In this document: in pieces, positions 9,479 to 17,006 of the stretch
How positions within the stretch are numbered: the stretch's first letter is position 1
Layout of the letters: each line of letters opens with the position of its first letter
NCBI RefSeq assembly: GCF_947632075.1
Contig: NZ_CANRNX010000005.1
Span: forward strand, 1-64,000
Direction of reading: 5' to 3'
From: an uncultured Flavobacterium sp.
GTDB taxonomy: Bacteria; Bacteroidota; Bacteroidia; Flavobacteriales; Flavobacteriaceae
Length of the DNA: 64,000 nucleotides
Notes under the pieces: model-generated
What the model was told of the DNA's origin: nothing
Database searches by the model: none
Seen by the model: only the letters and a program-made list of their open reading frames with translations
Made by a program: the position numbers and the translations under genes

Positions 9479-10231
9479 TTACTTTAAAATTAATTTTTGT
9501 AAATTTTTTCCTTTTTCGGTGAATTTATATACTCCTTTACCTTGATTTTCGATTATATCGTAAGATTCAAGTAAACCTATAAATGTACTGTCTATATCTG
9601 ATTTTCCTGTTATTTGAAATCCACCTTGTATTAAGGACATAATATATTCAAATTGTTCTTTTTCATTAGTATTTTCTCGTATTCTTTCAGAAAGATAATT
9701 TACGTCTACATTGATATGATTTAAAGAATCATCTTCTTCCGATTTTGTTGACTTTTTTGAATTTAAATCATTATTATACTCTGAAAGTTTTAATTTTAAT
9801 AAATCAATTTCTTTGTTTTTACTTTCAATTAATTTCCCGAATTTTTCTTCTTGGCTTGACATTTCTTCTCTAAGTTCAATAGATTGCTCTAAACTTAAAA
9901 GTTGTTTTCTATCAACTTCATTTTTCTTTTCCACTTTCCATTTATTGAATATAAGTGATAACCAATATGCTCCATTTGAAAGAAAAGGTATAATAGTTAA
10001 TATCAGAATAGTTGACGCTAAAGGATACCAAATAATATTTTCTGATTGGCTATAATTTTTTATTATATAATCAATTTTGTTTTCGCATAATTTATCTTCA
10101 GAGATAAAAAGAGTAAGATAAATTATTTTCCAATTCCAAATTAGCCAAGAACAAATTAATGTTCCATAAAAAGGGCTTGTAGTTCTTTCGTAAATAATTT
10201 CATTAAATGATTTTTTAATGTCACTAAGCAT
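9479..10231 (-). CDS. Unknown two-span membrane protein with coiled coil and C-terminal winged-helix-like region
   Basis: I do not recognise a named family. From the ATG at 10231 (MLSDIKKSFNEIIYERTTSP) it is about 250 residues. Visible parts: a basic amphipathic N-terminus; membrane span 1 around residues 24-42 (FYGTLICSWLIWNWKIIYLTLF); membrane span 2 around 75-98 (YPLASTILILTIIPFLSNG); a long charged coiled coil at roughly 105-160 (KKNEVDRKQLLSLEQSIELREE); and a C-terminal 60 residues (FEYIMSLIQGGFQITGKSD...KGVYKFTEKGKNLQKLIL) resembling a winged helix. The gene is clearly more AT-rich than pncA. It stands alone between a terminator and the 22-bp repeat array. The layout suggests a membrane-anchored sensor or effector; this is inference. 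Confidence 0.6.
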   Translation of the reverse strand: MLSDIKKSFNEIIYERTTSPFYGTLICSWLIWNWKIIYLTLFISEDKLCENKIDYIIKNYSQSENIIWYPLASTILILTIIPFLSNGAYWLSLIFNKWKVEKKNEVDRKQLLSLEQSIELREEMSSQEEKFGKLIESKNKEIDLLKLKLSEYNNDLNSKKSTKSEEDDSLNHINVDVNYLSERIRENTNEKEQFEYIMSLIQGGFQITGKSDIDSTFIGLLESYDIIENQGKGVYKFTEKGKNLQKLILK

Positions 10232-10407
10232 TTTGTCTTTTTTAGTTATGATCACGAATATAACCAAAATAAAAAAACAACAAACTATGATTTTGTAAAC
10301 TTTTGTTTTAAAAAAGTAGTTTTTTAAATAGAATGTGCTAAATTATTTATAATGTTCTTTTTAAAATATTAATTTGAAGTAATAAATGAAATCTTTATTT
10401 TAAATAA

Positions 10408-10583
10408 AAGACGTAAGCAAGTTTTACCCAAAACATAAGCAGGTCTTGCACAAAAGGCGCACAGGTTTTGTTTAAAACATAAGCAGGTCTTGCACAAAAG
10501 GCGCGCAGGTTTTGCTTAAAACATAAGCAGGTCTTGCACAAAAGGCGCGCAGGTTTTACCCAAAACATAAGCAGGTTTTTTAA
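10408..10583. repeat. Eight-unit tandem array of a 22-bp repeat in two alternating forms (44-bp higher-order repeat)
   Basis: Units of 22 bases run head to tail. Form A (AAAACATAAGCAGGTCTTGC plus AC) is at 10430, 10474 and 10518, identical each time; form B (AAAAGGCGCGCAGGTTTTGC plus TT or a variant) is at 10452, 10496 and 10540. A degenerate A-like unit precedes (10408) and a truncated one follows (10562). All share a GCAGGTYTT core at a constant 22-bp period, about two helical turns. There are no unique spacers, so this is not a CRISPR array. The ORF on the minus strand across it (67 codons) is just a frame free of stops. The rest of the 10268-10650 gap is AT-rich with no gene seen. Confidence 0.9.
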
Positions 10584-10617
10584 CCCCAGTAAATACAAGT
10601 GTTTTCAGAGGACAAAA

Positions 10618-10645
10618 AAACGCCATCAAATAAATGATAGCGTTT
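10618..10645 (-). terminator. Terminator hairpin downstream of miaE
   Basis: AAACGCCATCA / TGATAGCGTTT is an imperfect stem with an AATAAA loop region and poly-T on the minus strand, just after the miaE stop. Confidence 0.65.
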
Positions 10646-10650
10646 ATATT

Positions 10651-11232
10651 TTATCCGTGAATGGTTTCTTTTTTACCGTAATTGGTAATAATTTCCCCTT
10701 CGTAATCTAACCATTGTTTCCAACGTTTATCCACATCAACATCGGTACTGTATTTTTTAGCAAGCTTTAAAAACGTAGTGTAATGTCCGGCTTCACTAAT
10801 CATTAATTCTCTGTAAAACTTAGCTAATTCTTCGTCTTTAATATTTTCAGATAAAACTCTAAAACGCTCACAGCTTCTAGCTTCAATCATTGCCGCTAAA
10901 AGCAAACGGTCAATAAACGATTCGTTTCTAGAACCGTCTTTCTTTAAAAATTTAAGTAATTGCCCCACATAATCGTCACGGCGCTCTCTACCTAAAGTAT
11001 AGCCACGCGCTTTAATGATGTTGTGTACCATCTGAAAATGTTGCATTTCTTCAACAGCAATTTCAGTAAGTTGGGTAACTAAATCTTCGTGTTCCGAATT
11101 ATATGTAATTAACGTAATGGCGTTGGTTGCTGCTTTTTGCTCACACCACGCATGATCGGTTAAAATCTCCTCTAAATTTCCTTCTGCAATATTCGCCCAA
11201 CGCGGGTCGGTTAACAATTTTAATCCCAACAT
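10651..11232 (-). CDS. miaE: tRNA-(ms2io6A37)-hydroxylase
   Basis: About 193 residues from the ATG at 11232 (MLGLKLLTDPRWANIAEGN), a start I prefer to the track's 11256 because MiaE proteins begin near this LL-DPRW segment. It is a ferritin-like diiron enzyme: the iron-ligand stretches VEEMQHF, EARSCERF and ISEAGHY are all present, as is DHAWCEQKAA in the first helix. MiaE hydroxylates 2-methylthio-isopentenyl adenosine 37 in tRNA using O2, which fits an aerobic lifestyle. Single gene ended by its own hairpin; upstream lies the first REPIN-like cluster. Confidence 0.93.
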   Translation of the reverse strand: MLGLKLLTDPRWANIAEGNLEEILTDHAWCEQKAATNAITLITYNSEHEDLVTQLTEIAVEEMQHFQMVHNIIKARGYTLGRERRDDYVGQLLKFLKKDGSRNESFIDRLLLAAMIEARSCERFRVLSENIKDEELAKFYRELMISEAGHYTTFLKLAKKYSTDVDVDKRWKQWLDYEGEIITNYGKKETIHG

Positions 11233-11336
11233 AATTTGTAAGTATTTAAAAACCAAAAATACAAATATATTTCCACCGAATAAAATCGGATGCTGCTTTT
11301 AGATTTTGTTATTTTGTGTTTCAAAGTTTTTTTTAT

Positions 11337-11635
11337 TGTCATGTTGAACTTATCGAAGTACAGCATCACACAAGGAATTTATAAATAGGATGAGATTACT
11401 TCGTCTGTTCGCAAGCTCGGGTCCAAAACAAGTTTGGAATGACAAAAATCACGATTGTCATGCTGAATTTAGTTCAGCATCACACAAGATTGGTTTATGC
11501 TTATTTTGTTCTAATATCATGAGATTCCGTGTCAAGCACGGAATGACAAAAGAACGATTGTCATGCTGAACTCGTTTCAGCATCTCACAAGAATTTATAA
11601 ATGGGATGAGATTCCAAAACAAGTTTGGAATGACA
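11337..11635. repeat. Cluster of three REPIN-like double-hairpin intergenic repeats (left of glycosyltransferase)
   Basis: Three elements lie at 11337-11444, 11456-11548 and 11559-11635. Each begins TGTCATG and ends ATGACA. The left arm is a hairpin TGCTGAA-n5-TTCAGCA followed by CATCACA or CATCTCA; the right arm is TGAGATTCC...GGAATGACA with its own hairpin such as TTCCGTG-TCAAG-CACGGAA. The outer (TGTCAT/ATGACA) and inner (TCTCA/TGAGA) bases are also complementary, so the whole element can form a cruciform. Middle spacers differ. The first element has an altered right arm containing GATTACTTCGTCTG. This fills the gap 11257-11669; no gene is seen there. Confidence 0.85.
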
Positions 11636-11669
11636 CAACCAGAATCATTACCTCAGTAAAAAATAAAAA

Positions 11670-12902
11670 ATGAAAAGCAAAAAAGTATTAGTTATTGGAT
11701 TTGTTTGGCCAGAACCTACCTCGTCTGCGGCGGGTTGGCGTATGTTGCAATTGATTGAATTTTTTATCGAAAACCAATACGAAGTGCATTTTGCATGTGC
11801 AGCTCATAAATCGGACTTTGCTTTTGTGTTTGATACTACCCAAGTGACCGAACATGAAATTTTATTAAACGATGCGAGTTTTGATGTTTTTGTTTCGGAA
11901 TTGCAACCCGATGTGGTGGTTTACGACCGTTTTATGATTGAAGAACAGTTTGGATGGCGCGTGCGTGAAAATTGCAAACAAGCCATTCAGATTTTAGATA
12001 CAGAAGATTTACATTTTGTGAGAAAAGCCAGAGAGAAAGCTTTTAAGAAACAACAAAAAGTAAATTACCATACCGATGAAATGCTTCGTGAAGTGGCTTC
12101 TATTTTACGATGTGATTTAAGTTTGATTATTTCGGAAGTGGAAATGGAAATGCTACAAAGAGAGTTTAATATTCCGGCTCAAATTTTAATGTATTTGCCT
12201 TTTATGCAAGAAACGCTTTCGGAAGCTGATTTGGAACTATTGCCGAATTTTGAAGCGAGAGCTTATTTTATGTTTATTGGTAATTTTATGCACGAACCCA
12301 ATTGGCAAACGGTGTTGCGTTTAAAACGTGACATTTGGCCGGTGTTACGTAAAAAACTTCCAAAGGCAGAGATGCATATTTTTGGTGCTTACCCAAATCC
12401 GAAAGCGTTGCAATTGCATAAACCTGCCGAAAACTTTTTTGTAAACGGTCGTGCAAAAGATGTGAATATCGAAATGCAAAAGCATAAAGTATTGTTAGCT
12501 CCGATTCCGTTCGGTGCCGGAATTAAAGGTAAGTTTATTGATGCCATGCGAAATCGTTTGCCATCGGTTACAACGCAATTAGGTTCAGAAGCTATGCAAG
12601 AAAACACACTTTGGAATGGTTTTATTTGTGATTCAGATGAAGATTTTATTGAAAAAGCGGTGATGTTATATACCGAAGAATCAGTTTGGGAAACAGCTGC
12701 AAAAAACGGACTTTCGATTTTAAATGCGACATCAAACAAAAATCAGTATTCTGATTTGTTTAAAAATCGTTTAACTGATTTAGCTTCGAATTTAGATACT
12801 TACCGAAAAGCCAATTTGTTTGGTGAAATTTTACGTTATCAAACCAATCAAGCTACTAAATATATGGGCTTATGGATTCAAGAGAAGCATAGGAAGTTTT
12901 AA
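11670..12902 (+). CDS. GT4-type glycosyltransferase
   Basis: A 410-residue GT-B fold protein. The N-terminal Rossmann domain opens VLVIGFVWPEPTSSAAGWR, the common start of this group; the C-terminal domain holds FIGNFMHEPNWQTVLRL near residue 211 and VLLAPIPFGAGIKGKFIDAM near 274, the acceptor/nucleotide-sugar region of GT4 enzymes. It probably transfers a sugar to a surface glycan; donor and acceptor are unknown. No other polysaccharide gene is adjacent. The gene is isolated between two clusters of three REPIN-like repeats each, an unusual setting. Length and motifs appear intact. Confidence 0.85.
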   Translation: MKSKKVLVIGFVWPEPTSSAAGWRMLQLIEFFIENQYEVHFACAAHKSDFAFVFDTTQVTEHEILLNDASFDVFVSELQPDVVVYDRFMIEEQFGWRVRENCKQAIQILDTEDLHFVRKAREKAFKKQQKVNYHTDEMLREVASILRCDLSLIISEVEMEMLQREFNIPAQILMYLPFMQETLSEADLELLPNFEARAYFMFIGNFMHEPNWQTVLRLKRDIWPVLRKKLPKAEMHIFGAYPNPKALQLHKPAENFFVNGRAKDVNIEMQKHKVLLAPIPFGAGIKGKFIDAMRNRLPSVTTQLGSEAMQENTLWNGFICDSDEDFIEKAVMLYTEESVWETAAKNGLSILNATSNKNQYSDLFKNRLTDLASNLDTYRKANLFGEILRYQTNQATKYMGLWIQEKHRKF

Positions 12903-12915
12903 AGTTGGTAAGTTT

Positions 12916-13242
12916 TGTCATGCTGAATTTAGTTCAGCATCTCACAAGGAATTTATAAATAGGATGAGATTCCGTGTCAAGCACGGAATGACAAAAAAGA
13001 GGTTTGTCATGCTGAACTCGTTTCAGCATCTCACAAGATTGGTTTATGCTTAGTTTGTTCTAATATCATGAGATTCTGTGTCAAGCACGGAATGACAAAA
13101 GCACGGAATGACAAAAGCACGGAATGACAAAAAAGAGGATTGTCATGCTGATTTTAGTTGAGCATCTCACAAGGGATTTATAAATAAGATGAGATTACTT
13201 CGTCTGTTCGCAAGCTCGGGCCCCTGTCAAGCACGGAATAAC
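12916..13242. repeat. Second cluster of three REPIN-like repeats (right of glycosyltransferase)
   Basis: Elements at 12916-12993, 13005-13097 and 13141-13242 show the same TGTCATG...ATGACA architecture as the left cluster. The middle spacer GATTGGTTTATGCTTAGTTTG of the second element is nearly the same as that in the second element of the left cluster. The last element has the GATTACTTCGTCTG right arm and a decayed terminus (ATAACC). It fills most of the gap 12903-13319. The track ORF 12820-13053 (VMLNSFQHLT) is a translation of the repeat, not a gene. Confidence 0.85.
13085..13132. repeat. Three perfect copies of a 16-bp tandem repeat at the end of a REPIN-like element
   Basis: GCACGGAATGACAAAA occurs at 13085, 13101 and 13117 without a mismatch. 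It is the right terminus of the second element in the cluster, tandemly amplified, probably by slippage. Confidence 0.9.
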
Positions 13243-13319
13243 CATTAGGATTTATTTCATTCAGAAAACTTTATAACGTTTCGGCATATAAGCAAATTCG
13301 CAAATAAACGAATGAGCAA

Positions 13320-14180
13320 TTAGCTATCAATACTTACTTTCCAACTTTCAGTAAAAACTTGTTGAGGTGCTAAAGCAATCATTCCTTCTTTATCTTCAAT
13401 ATGTTGGTTGTGGTTTTGCAAATCGGCCATTCCAAACCAAGGTTCTAAACAAATAAACGGTGCGTTTTGTACCGTCCAAATTCCAAAATGTGTAAAATCA
13501 TCAAACGTTAGTGTAAGTTTGTTTTCGTTTTTGGTATTCTTTATTGTAATGGCGTTACTTTTTAAGTCACGAAAAACCATCGCATCTTCTTTAAATAAAT
13601 CATAATGTAAGGGTAATTGTTGGTTGTTTAGGTTTATGATTTCTTTGTTTTCAGAAATTAATCCGTCAACCAATTTCAAACGATTTAAAGAGGTGTCATT
13701 ATTAAACTCTAAATAAAAGTTTTCAAAATCGGTAGCATCTTTTCCTAATGCAAATGCCGGATGTCCGCCAATTGAGAAATACATGATTTCGTTACCTACA
13801 TTGGCTACTTCATAGATACAAACAAGCTGCTTGTTTTGAAGTTCATAAATGACGTTCAACTCAAAATAAAACGGATAGTTTACTAACGTTTTCTCATTCG
13901 CTTTTAAAGTGAAAATGGCTTTGGTTTTTGAAACTTGTTCGGCATCAAATTCCATATCACGCGCAAATCCGTGACGAGACAAACTGTAGTTTTCTCCCTT
14001 ATAAATAAACGTGTTGTTTTTTAAACTTCCTACAATCGGAAAAAGAATAGGTGAGGTTTTACCCCAGAAGTTTGGGTTTGCATTCCACATCCATTCGTTG
14101 TTTTGGTTGTCTAAAATGCTTTTTATTTCTGCACCAAAAGTTGCTATTTCTACCGTAAGGAAATTGTTTTGTAAAATCAT
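13320..14180 (-). CDS. Aldose 1-epimerase family protein (LacX-like)
   Basis: About 286 residues from the ATG at 14180 (MILQNNFLTVEIATFGAEIKSI), which matches the usual start of LacX-type epimerases and lies just after the stop of the upstream gene; the track start at 14210 would overlap that gene by 29 bases. Family marks: WNANPNFWGKTSPILFPIVG, SRHGFARDMEF, FSIGGHPAFAL and PWFGMADLQNH. The fold is a galactose-mutarotase beta-sandwich; it may interconvert sugar anomers or bind sugars, with the true substrate unknown. It follows the HEPN-like gene closely and could be cotranscribed. It ends near the right REPIN cluster. Confidence 0.88.
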   Translation of the reverse strand: MILQNNFLTVEIATFGAEIKSILDNQNNEWMWNANPNFWGKTSPILFPIVGSLKNNTFIYKGENYSLSRHGFARDMEFDAEQVSKTKAIFTLKANEKTLVNYPFYFELNVIYELQNKQLVCIYEVANVGNEIMYFSIGGHPAFALGKDATDFENFYLEFNNDTSLNRLKLVDGLISENKEIINLNNQQLPLHYDLFKEDAMVFRDLKSNAITIKNTKNENKLTLTFDDFTHFGIWTVQNAPFICLEPWFGMADLQNHNQHIEDKEGMIALAPQQVFTESWKVSIDS

Positions 14181-14181
14181 T

Positions 14182-14859
14182 TTATTTTTCATCATTTTTA
14201 ATGAAAGCATTTATGAAGTTTGTTGTCAAAAAACTTGAATCTATTTTCTTTTCTTTCTCCATGATAAGCGTAGACTTGAGTATTGATTGTCTATCTATTT
14301 TTCGGATCTGTTTTTTGATTTCTTCAATATCATTTAGTTTCTCAATTTTTTGTAGTTGATTACTTATATTAATAATAAGCATTTGTTTATCATAATTTAG
14401 CTTTGTTTGTGTAGCTAAGCTTTCTATTATTGTACATACTCTGCTAATCTCTGATTTTAAAATATTTTTAATATTTAATAAATTCTGAGAAGTTAAGTTA
14501 ATATATTTTTCTAGACTGTTATTTCCGTCTATTTTTTTGAAGCTATTCCTATTACTATGACTTTTTCGAGTGTAATATAAATATTCGAAACAATCTTCAA
14601 AACTAATAATGTCTTGATTATGAATGAAAATATTTCTAATTTCAAGTTGTAAAATAATGTTATTATAATCAGTTGTATTTATAAGATTTAAATCTTTTAG
14701 CAAATCGACTTTATTTCTTGCTGAAAAAGAACTTGGTTTGAAAAGCATTTTTGAGTGTGGATTAGCGATTCTAAACAGTTTATAGATAGTATTTGATAAT
14801 TCTTTTTCAATTGATAATTCAGATTTAACTACAACTAATAATAGATCGTCTTTTTCCAT
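14182..14859 (-). CDS. Unknown protein with MltR/DUF4145-like HEPN signature
   Basis: About 225 residues from the ATG at 14859 (MEKDDLLLVVVKSELSIEK), preferred over the track start at 14922. The first 110 residues look like the MltR/HEPN helical fold: LFKPSSFSARNKVDLLKDLNLI, then LEIRNIFIHN. The last holds R-x4-H, the HEPN catalytic signature seen in many RNases, and also common in non-catalytic relatives. The C-terminal half is a lysine- and isoleucine-rich helical region (QLQKIEKLNDIEEIKKQIRK) suggesting a coiled coil. Strongly AT-rich. It lies directly upstream of the epimerase-like gene. Function is inference only; a toxin-like RNase or a regulator are both possible. Confidence 0.55.
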   Translation of the reverse strand: MEKDDLLLVVVKSELSIEKELSNTIYKLFRIANPHSKMLFKPSSFSARNKVDLLKDLNLINTTDYNNIILQLEIRNIFIHNQDIISFEDCFEYLYYTRKSHSNRNSFKKIDGNNSLEKYINLTSQNLLNIKNILKSEISRVCTIIESLATQTKLNYDKQMLIINISNQLQKIEKLNDIEEIKKQIRKIDRQSILKSTLIMEKEKKIDSSFLTTNFINAFIKNDEK

Positions 14860-14998
14860 TTTATTTTGTATAAATACAAATATATAAAATAAACAATACA
14901 CTTTTTTCATAGAGTAGTTCACAATGGGTGTTCCATTTTGTTGTTTTAAAAGTTTTATAGCTTCTAAAAAATCAATTTAAAATCTCTCGAAATATTTC

Positions 14999-15006
14999 TA
15001 TTTTTG
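14999..15006 (+). promoter_or_regulatory. Predicted -7 box very close to the GH25 start codon
   Basis: TATTTTTG matches TAnnTTTG but ends only 4 bases before the ATG at 15011. If used, the transcript would have almost no leader. Confidence 0.45.
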
Positions 15007-15010
15007 TGCT

Positions 15011-15871
15011 ATGGCCACACAAACAAAAATCCCACAGAAACCTGTTCGAAAACGAACCGTAAAAAAGAAAATGAAAGAAACTCCCGCTTGGCGTTGGTAT
15101 CTTAGAATTGCGCTAATTGTAGCTGTTTTTGGTTTTATAGGTTGGTTTTTATTTACGTTCAGAGAAGGAATCTCATATTATTTTAGTTCAAAGTTTGATA
15201 AGAAAGACGATAAAAATATGGTGTTTGATGTGCGTAACATTGAAGTGATGAAACGCCATGACGACTTACTTTTTGGAATTGATGTTTCCCATTATCAAGG
15301 TCCGATTATTTGGGATAGTTTGAATTTAATGTACGATGAGTTTCCTATTGATTTTGTCTTTGTACGATCAACTATGGGAATCGATGGAGTAGATGCACGT
15401 TTTGATCAGAATTACAAACAAGCCAGAGCATTTCAGTTTATTCGCGGAGCTTATCATTATTACCGTCCGAATGAAAGTTCTGTTCAGCAAGCGGAAAACT
15501 TTATTAAAAATACCAAGCTTGAAGCCGGTGATTTTCCTCCGATTTTAGACATCGAAGAAATGCCTAAAACGCAATCGATAGATAGTTTAAAGGTTGGTTT
15601 AAAAAAGTGGTTGAACTTAGTAGAAGACCATTATAAAGTAAAACCTATTTTATATTCGGGTGAGCATTTTTACAAAACCAATTTAAAAGATGATTTTGCC
15701 GATTACGAAGTTTGGATTGCCAATTATAATTTCTTTGTTGAAAATATAAAGCCCGAATGGATGATGTGGCAGTTTACTGAAAAAGGTACGGTTCCGGGAA
15801 TTAGAACCAATGTTGATGTAAATATTTTTAATGGTTCACGAAGCGATTTACGTAAGAAATTAATCAAATAA
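15011..15871 (+). CDS. Membrane-anchored GH25 family lysozyme (muramidase)
   Basis: A 286-residue protein with a basic N-terminus (RKRTVKKKMKET), one membrane span at about 28-50, then a GH25 domain: LFGIDVSHYQGPIIWDSL near residue 92, FVRSTMGIDGVD, RGAYHYYRP, and PPILDIEEMP near 180, which holds the acidic catalytic residues; then WIANYN and MMWQFTEKG. GH25 enzymes cut the MurNAc-GlcNAc bond of peptidoglycan. The anchor suggests periplasmic wall remodelling rather than secretion as a phage-type lysin. It stands alone and ends at a strong terminator. Confidence 0.92.
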   Translation: MATQTKIPQKPVRKRTVKKKMKETPAWRWYLRIALIVAVFGFIGWFLFTFREGISYYFSSKFDKKDDKNMVFDVRNIEVMKRHDDLLFGIDVSHYQGPIIWDSLNLMYDEFPIDFVFVRSTMGIDGVDARFDQNYKQARAFQFIRGAYHYYRPNESSVQQAENFIKNTKLEAGDFPPILDIEEMPKTQSIDSLKVGLKKWLNLVEDHYKVKPILYSGEHFYKTNLKDDFADYEVWIANYNFFVENIKPEWMMWQFTEKGTVPGIRTNVDVNIFNGSRSDLRKKLIK

Positions 15872-15873
15872 AA

Positions 15874-15906
15874 AAAGCTGTTTCAGATTTGAAACAGCTT
15901 TTAATT
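15874..15906. terminator. Bidirectional rho-independent terminator
   Basis: AAAGCTGTTTC-AGATTT-GAAACAGCTTT forms a perfect 11-bp stem with A and T tracts outside, between the convergent GH25 and OppC-like genes. Confidence 0.9.
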
Positions 15907-16998
15907 TTTTACATCTAATGCATCTCGTAAGGCATTTCCAATCATCATAAAGGCAACAACCAAAAGTAACATGGCAATTCCGGGAATTAAGGCTAAATAG
16001 GCTTTTCCAAGAATGATGTAGTTGTAATGTTCTTTAATCATTCCGCCCCAACTTGGAATGGGAACTTGAGCGCCTAATCCTAAAAAGCTTAAACCGCTTT
16101 CTACTAAAATGGCTGAAGCAAAATTAGCCGCAGAAATTACAATTACCGGAGCCCAACTATTTGGTAATATGTGTTTGAAAATAATTCGTGTGTGTGAATA
16201 TCCTAGTGCTTTTGCAGCCGTTACATATTGCATTTGTTTGATGCTCATAACTTGACCACGAACTACACGAGCTACTTCAACCCACATGGTTAATCCCACG
16301 GCAATGAATACTTGCCAAAATCCTTTTCCTAAAGCTAAGGTAATTGCAATTACTAAAAGTAGGGTAGGAATTGACCAAATTACGTTTATAATCCAAAGTA
16401 CAGCAGCATCGACTTTTCCGCCAAAATAACCAGCAATTGCTCCCATGAAAACTCCGATTACTAACGAAATTCCTACAGCAACAAAACCAATGGCTAAAGA
16501 AACGCGTGAGCCAATGATTAATCGGCTTAAATAATCGCGTCCTTGATTATCGGTTCCTAAAAAATATTTTTTGGTAAAAATGTTTTCAGAAATAATCTCG
16601 GCTTCGGTTTTATGAAACGCTTTAATAGGAATCGATTTGATTTGTGCTAAAGCAGCATCTTGATGGTATTCTTTATAAAAAAGTGTATCGTTTTTAAATT
16701 GATAACTTAAGATTGGAATGTTTTGGTCTGTGATTTCAAAGCCGGTAAACCAATTAGAAAAGGTGTTGTTCTTTTCTTTAATCGGGATTTGAAGCATTTC
16801 AACCTCAAATCCCATAGGTTTTGTACTTAATGAAACATCGCCATTGTTTGCATTTGTAGATGCGTCTGGTGCGATGAAATATCCGAAAATAGATATTAAT
16901 ATTAAAAATACTATGAACCAAAAACTCAAAACGCCCCAAAAATTCTTTTTGAATTTTTGGAGCGCCATTTGATTATGAGATAAATGTTTGTTCGACAT
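15901..16998 (-). CDS. ABC transporter permease of the OppC/DppC type
   Basis: A 365-residue inner-membrane permease. After an N-terminal span (about 21-43) there is a roughly 110-residue periplasmic insertion, then the binding-protein-dependent transport domain with GTDNQGRDYLSRLIIGSRVS, the EAA loop AAKALGYSHTRIIFKHILPN, and SGLSFLGLGAQVPIPSWGGMI. OppC-type subunits pair with OppB to import peptides or similar solutes. No oppB, ATPase or binding protein is adjacent, so the partners must be elsewhere. It begins 8 bases after the tail-specific protease stop and is probably cotranscribed with it. Confidence 0.88.
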   Translation of the reverse strand: MSNKHLSHNQMALQKFKKNFWGVLSFWFIVFLILISIFGYFIAPDASTNANNGDVSLSTKPMGFEVEMLQIPIKEKNNTFSNWFTGFEITDQNIPILSYQFKNDTLFYKEYHQDAALAQIKSIPIKAFHKTEAEIISENIFTKKYFLGTDNQGRDYLSRLIIGSRVSLAIGFVAVGISLVIGVFMGAIAGYFGGKVDAAVLWIINVIWSIPTLLLVIAITLALGKGFWQVFIAVGLTMWVEVARVVRGQVMSIKQMQYVTAAKALGYSHTRIIFKHILPNSWAPVIVISAANFASAILVESGLSFLGLGAQVPIPSWGGMIKEHYNYIILGKAYLALIPGIAMLLLVVAFMMIGNALRDALDVKN

Positions 16999-17006
16999 TT
17001 AATGAA

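Noticed and set aside
10408-10583. CRISPR array
   Set aside because: Units follow one another with no unique spacers, and no cas gene is present in the window.
10395-10598. 67-codon minus-strand ORF with a repetitive CKTCLCFKQ pattern
   Set aside because: It is a stop-free frame across the 22-bp array; the 44-bp period is not a multiple of 3, so no real protein repeat is encoded.
12820-13053. 77-codon plus-strand ORF (CHAEFSSASHK, VMLNSFQHLT)
   Set aside because: It is a translation of REPIN-like repeats running from the end of the glycosyltransferase gene; the peptide pattern is a known artefact of such elements.
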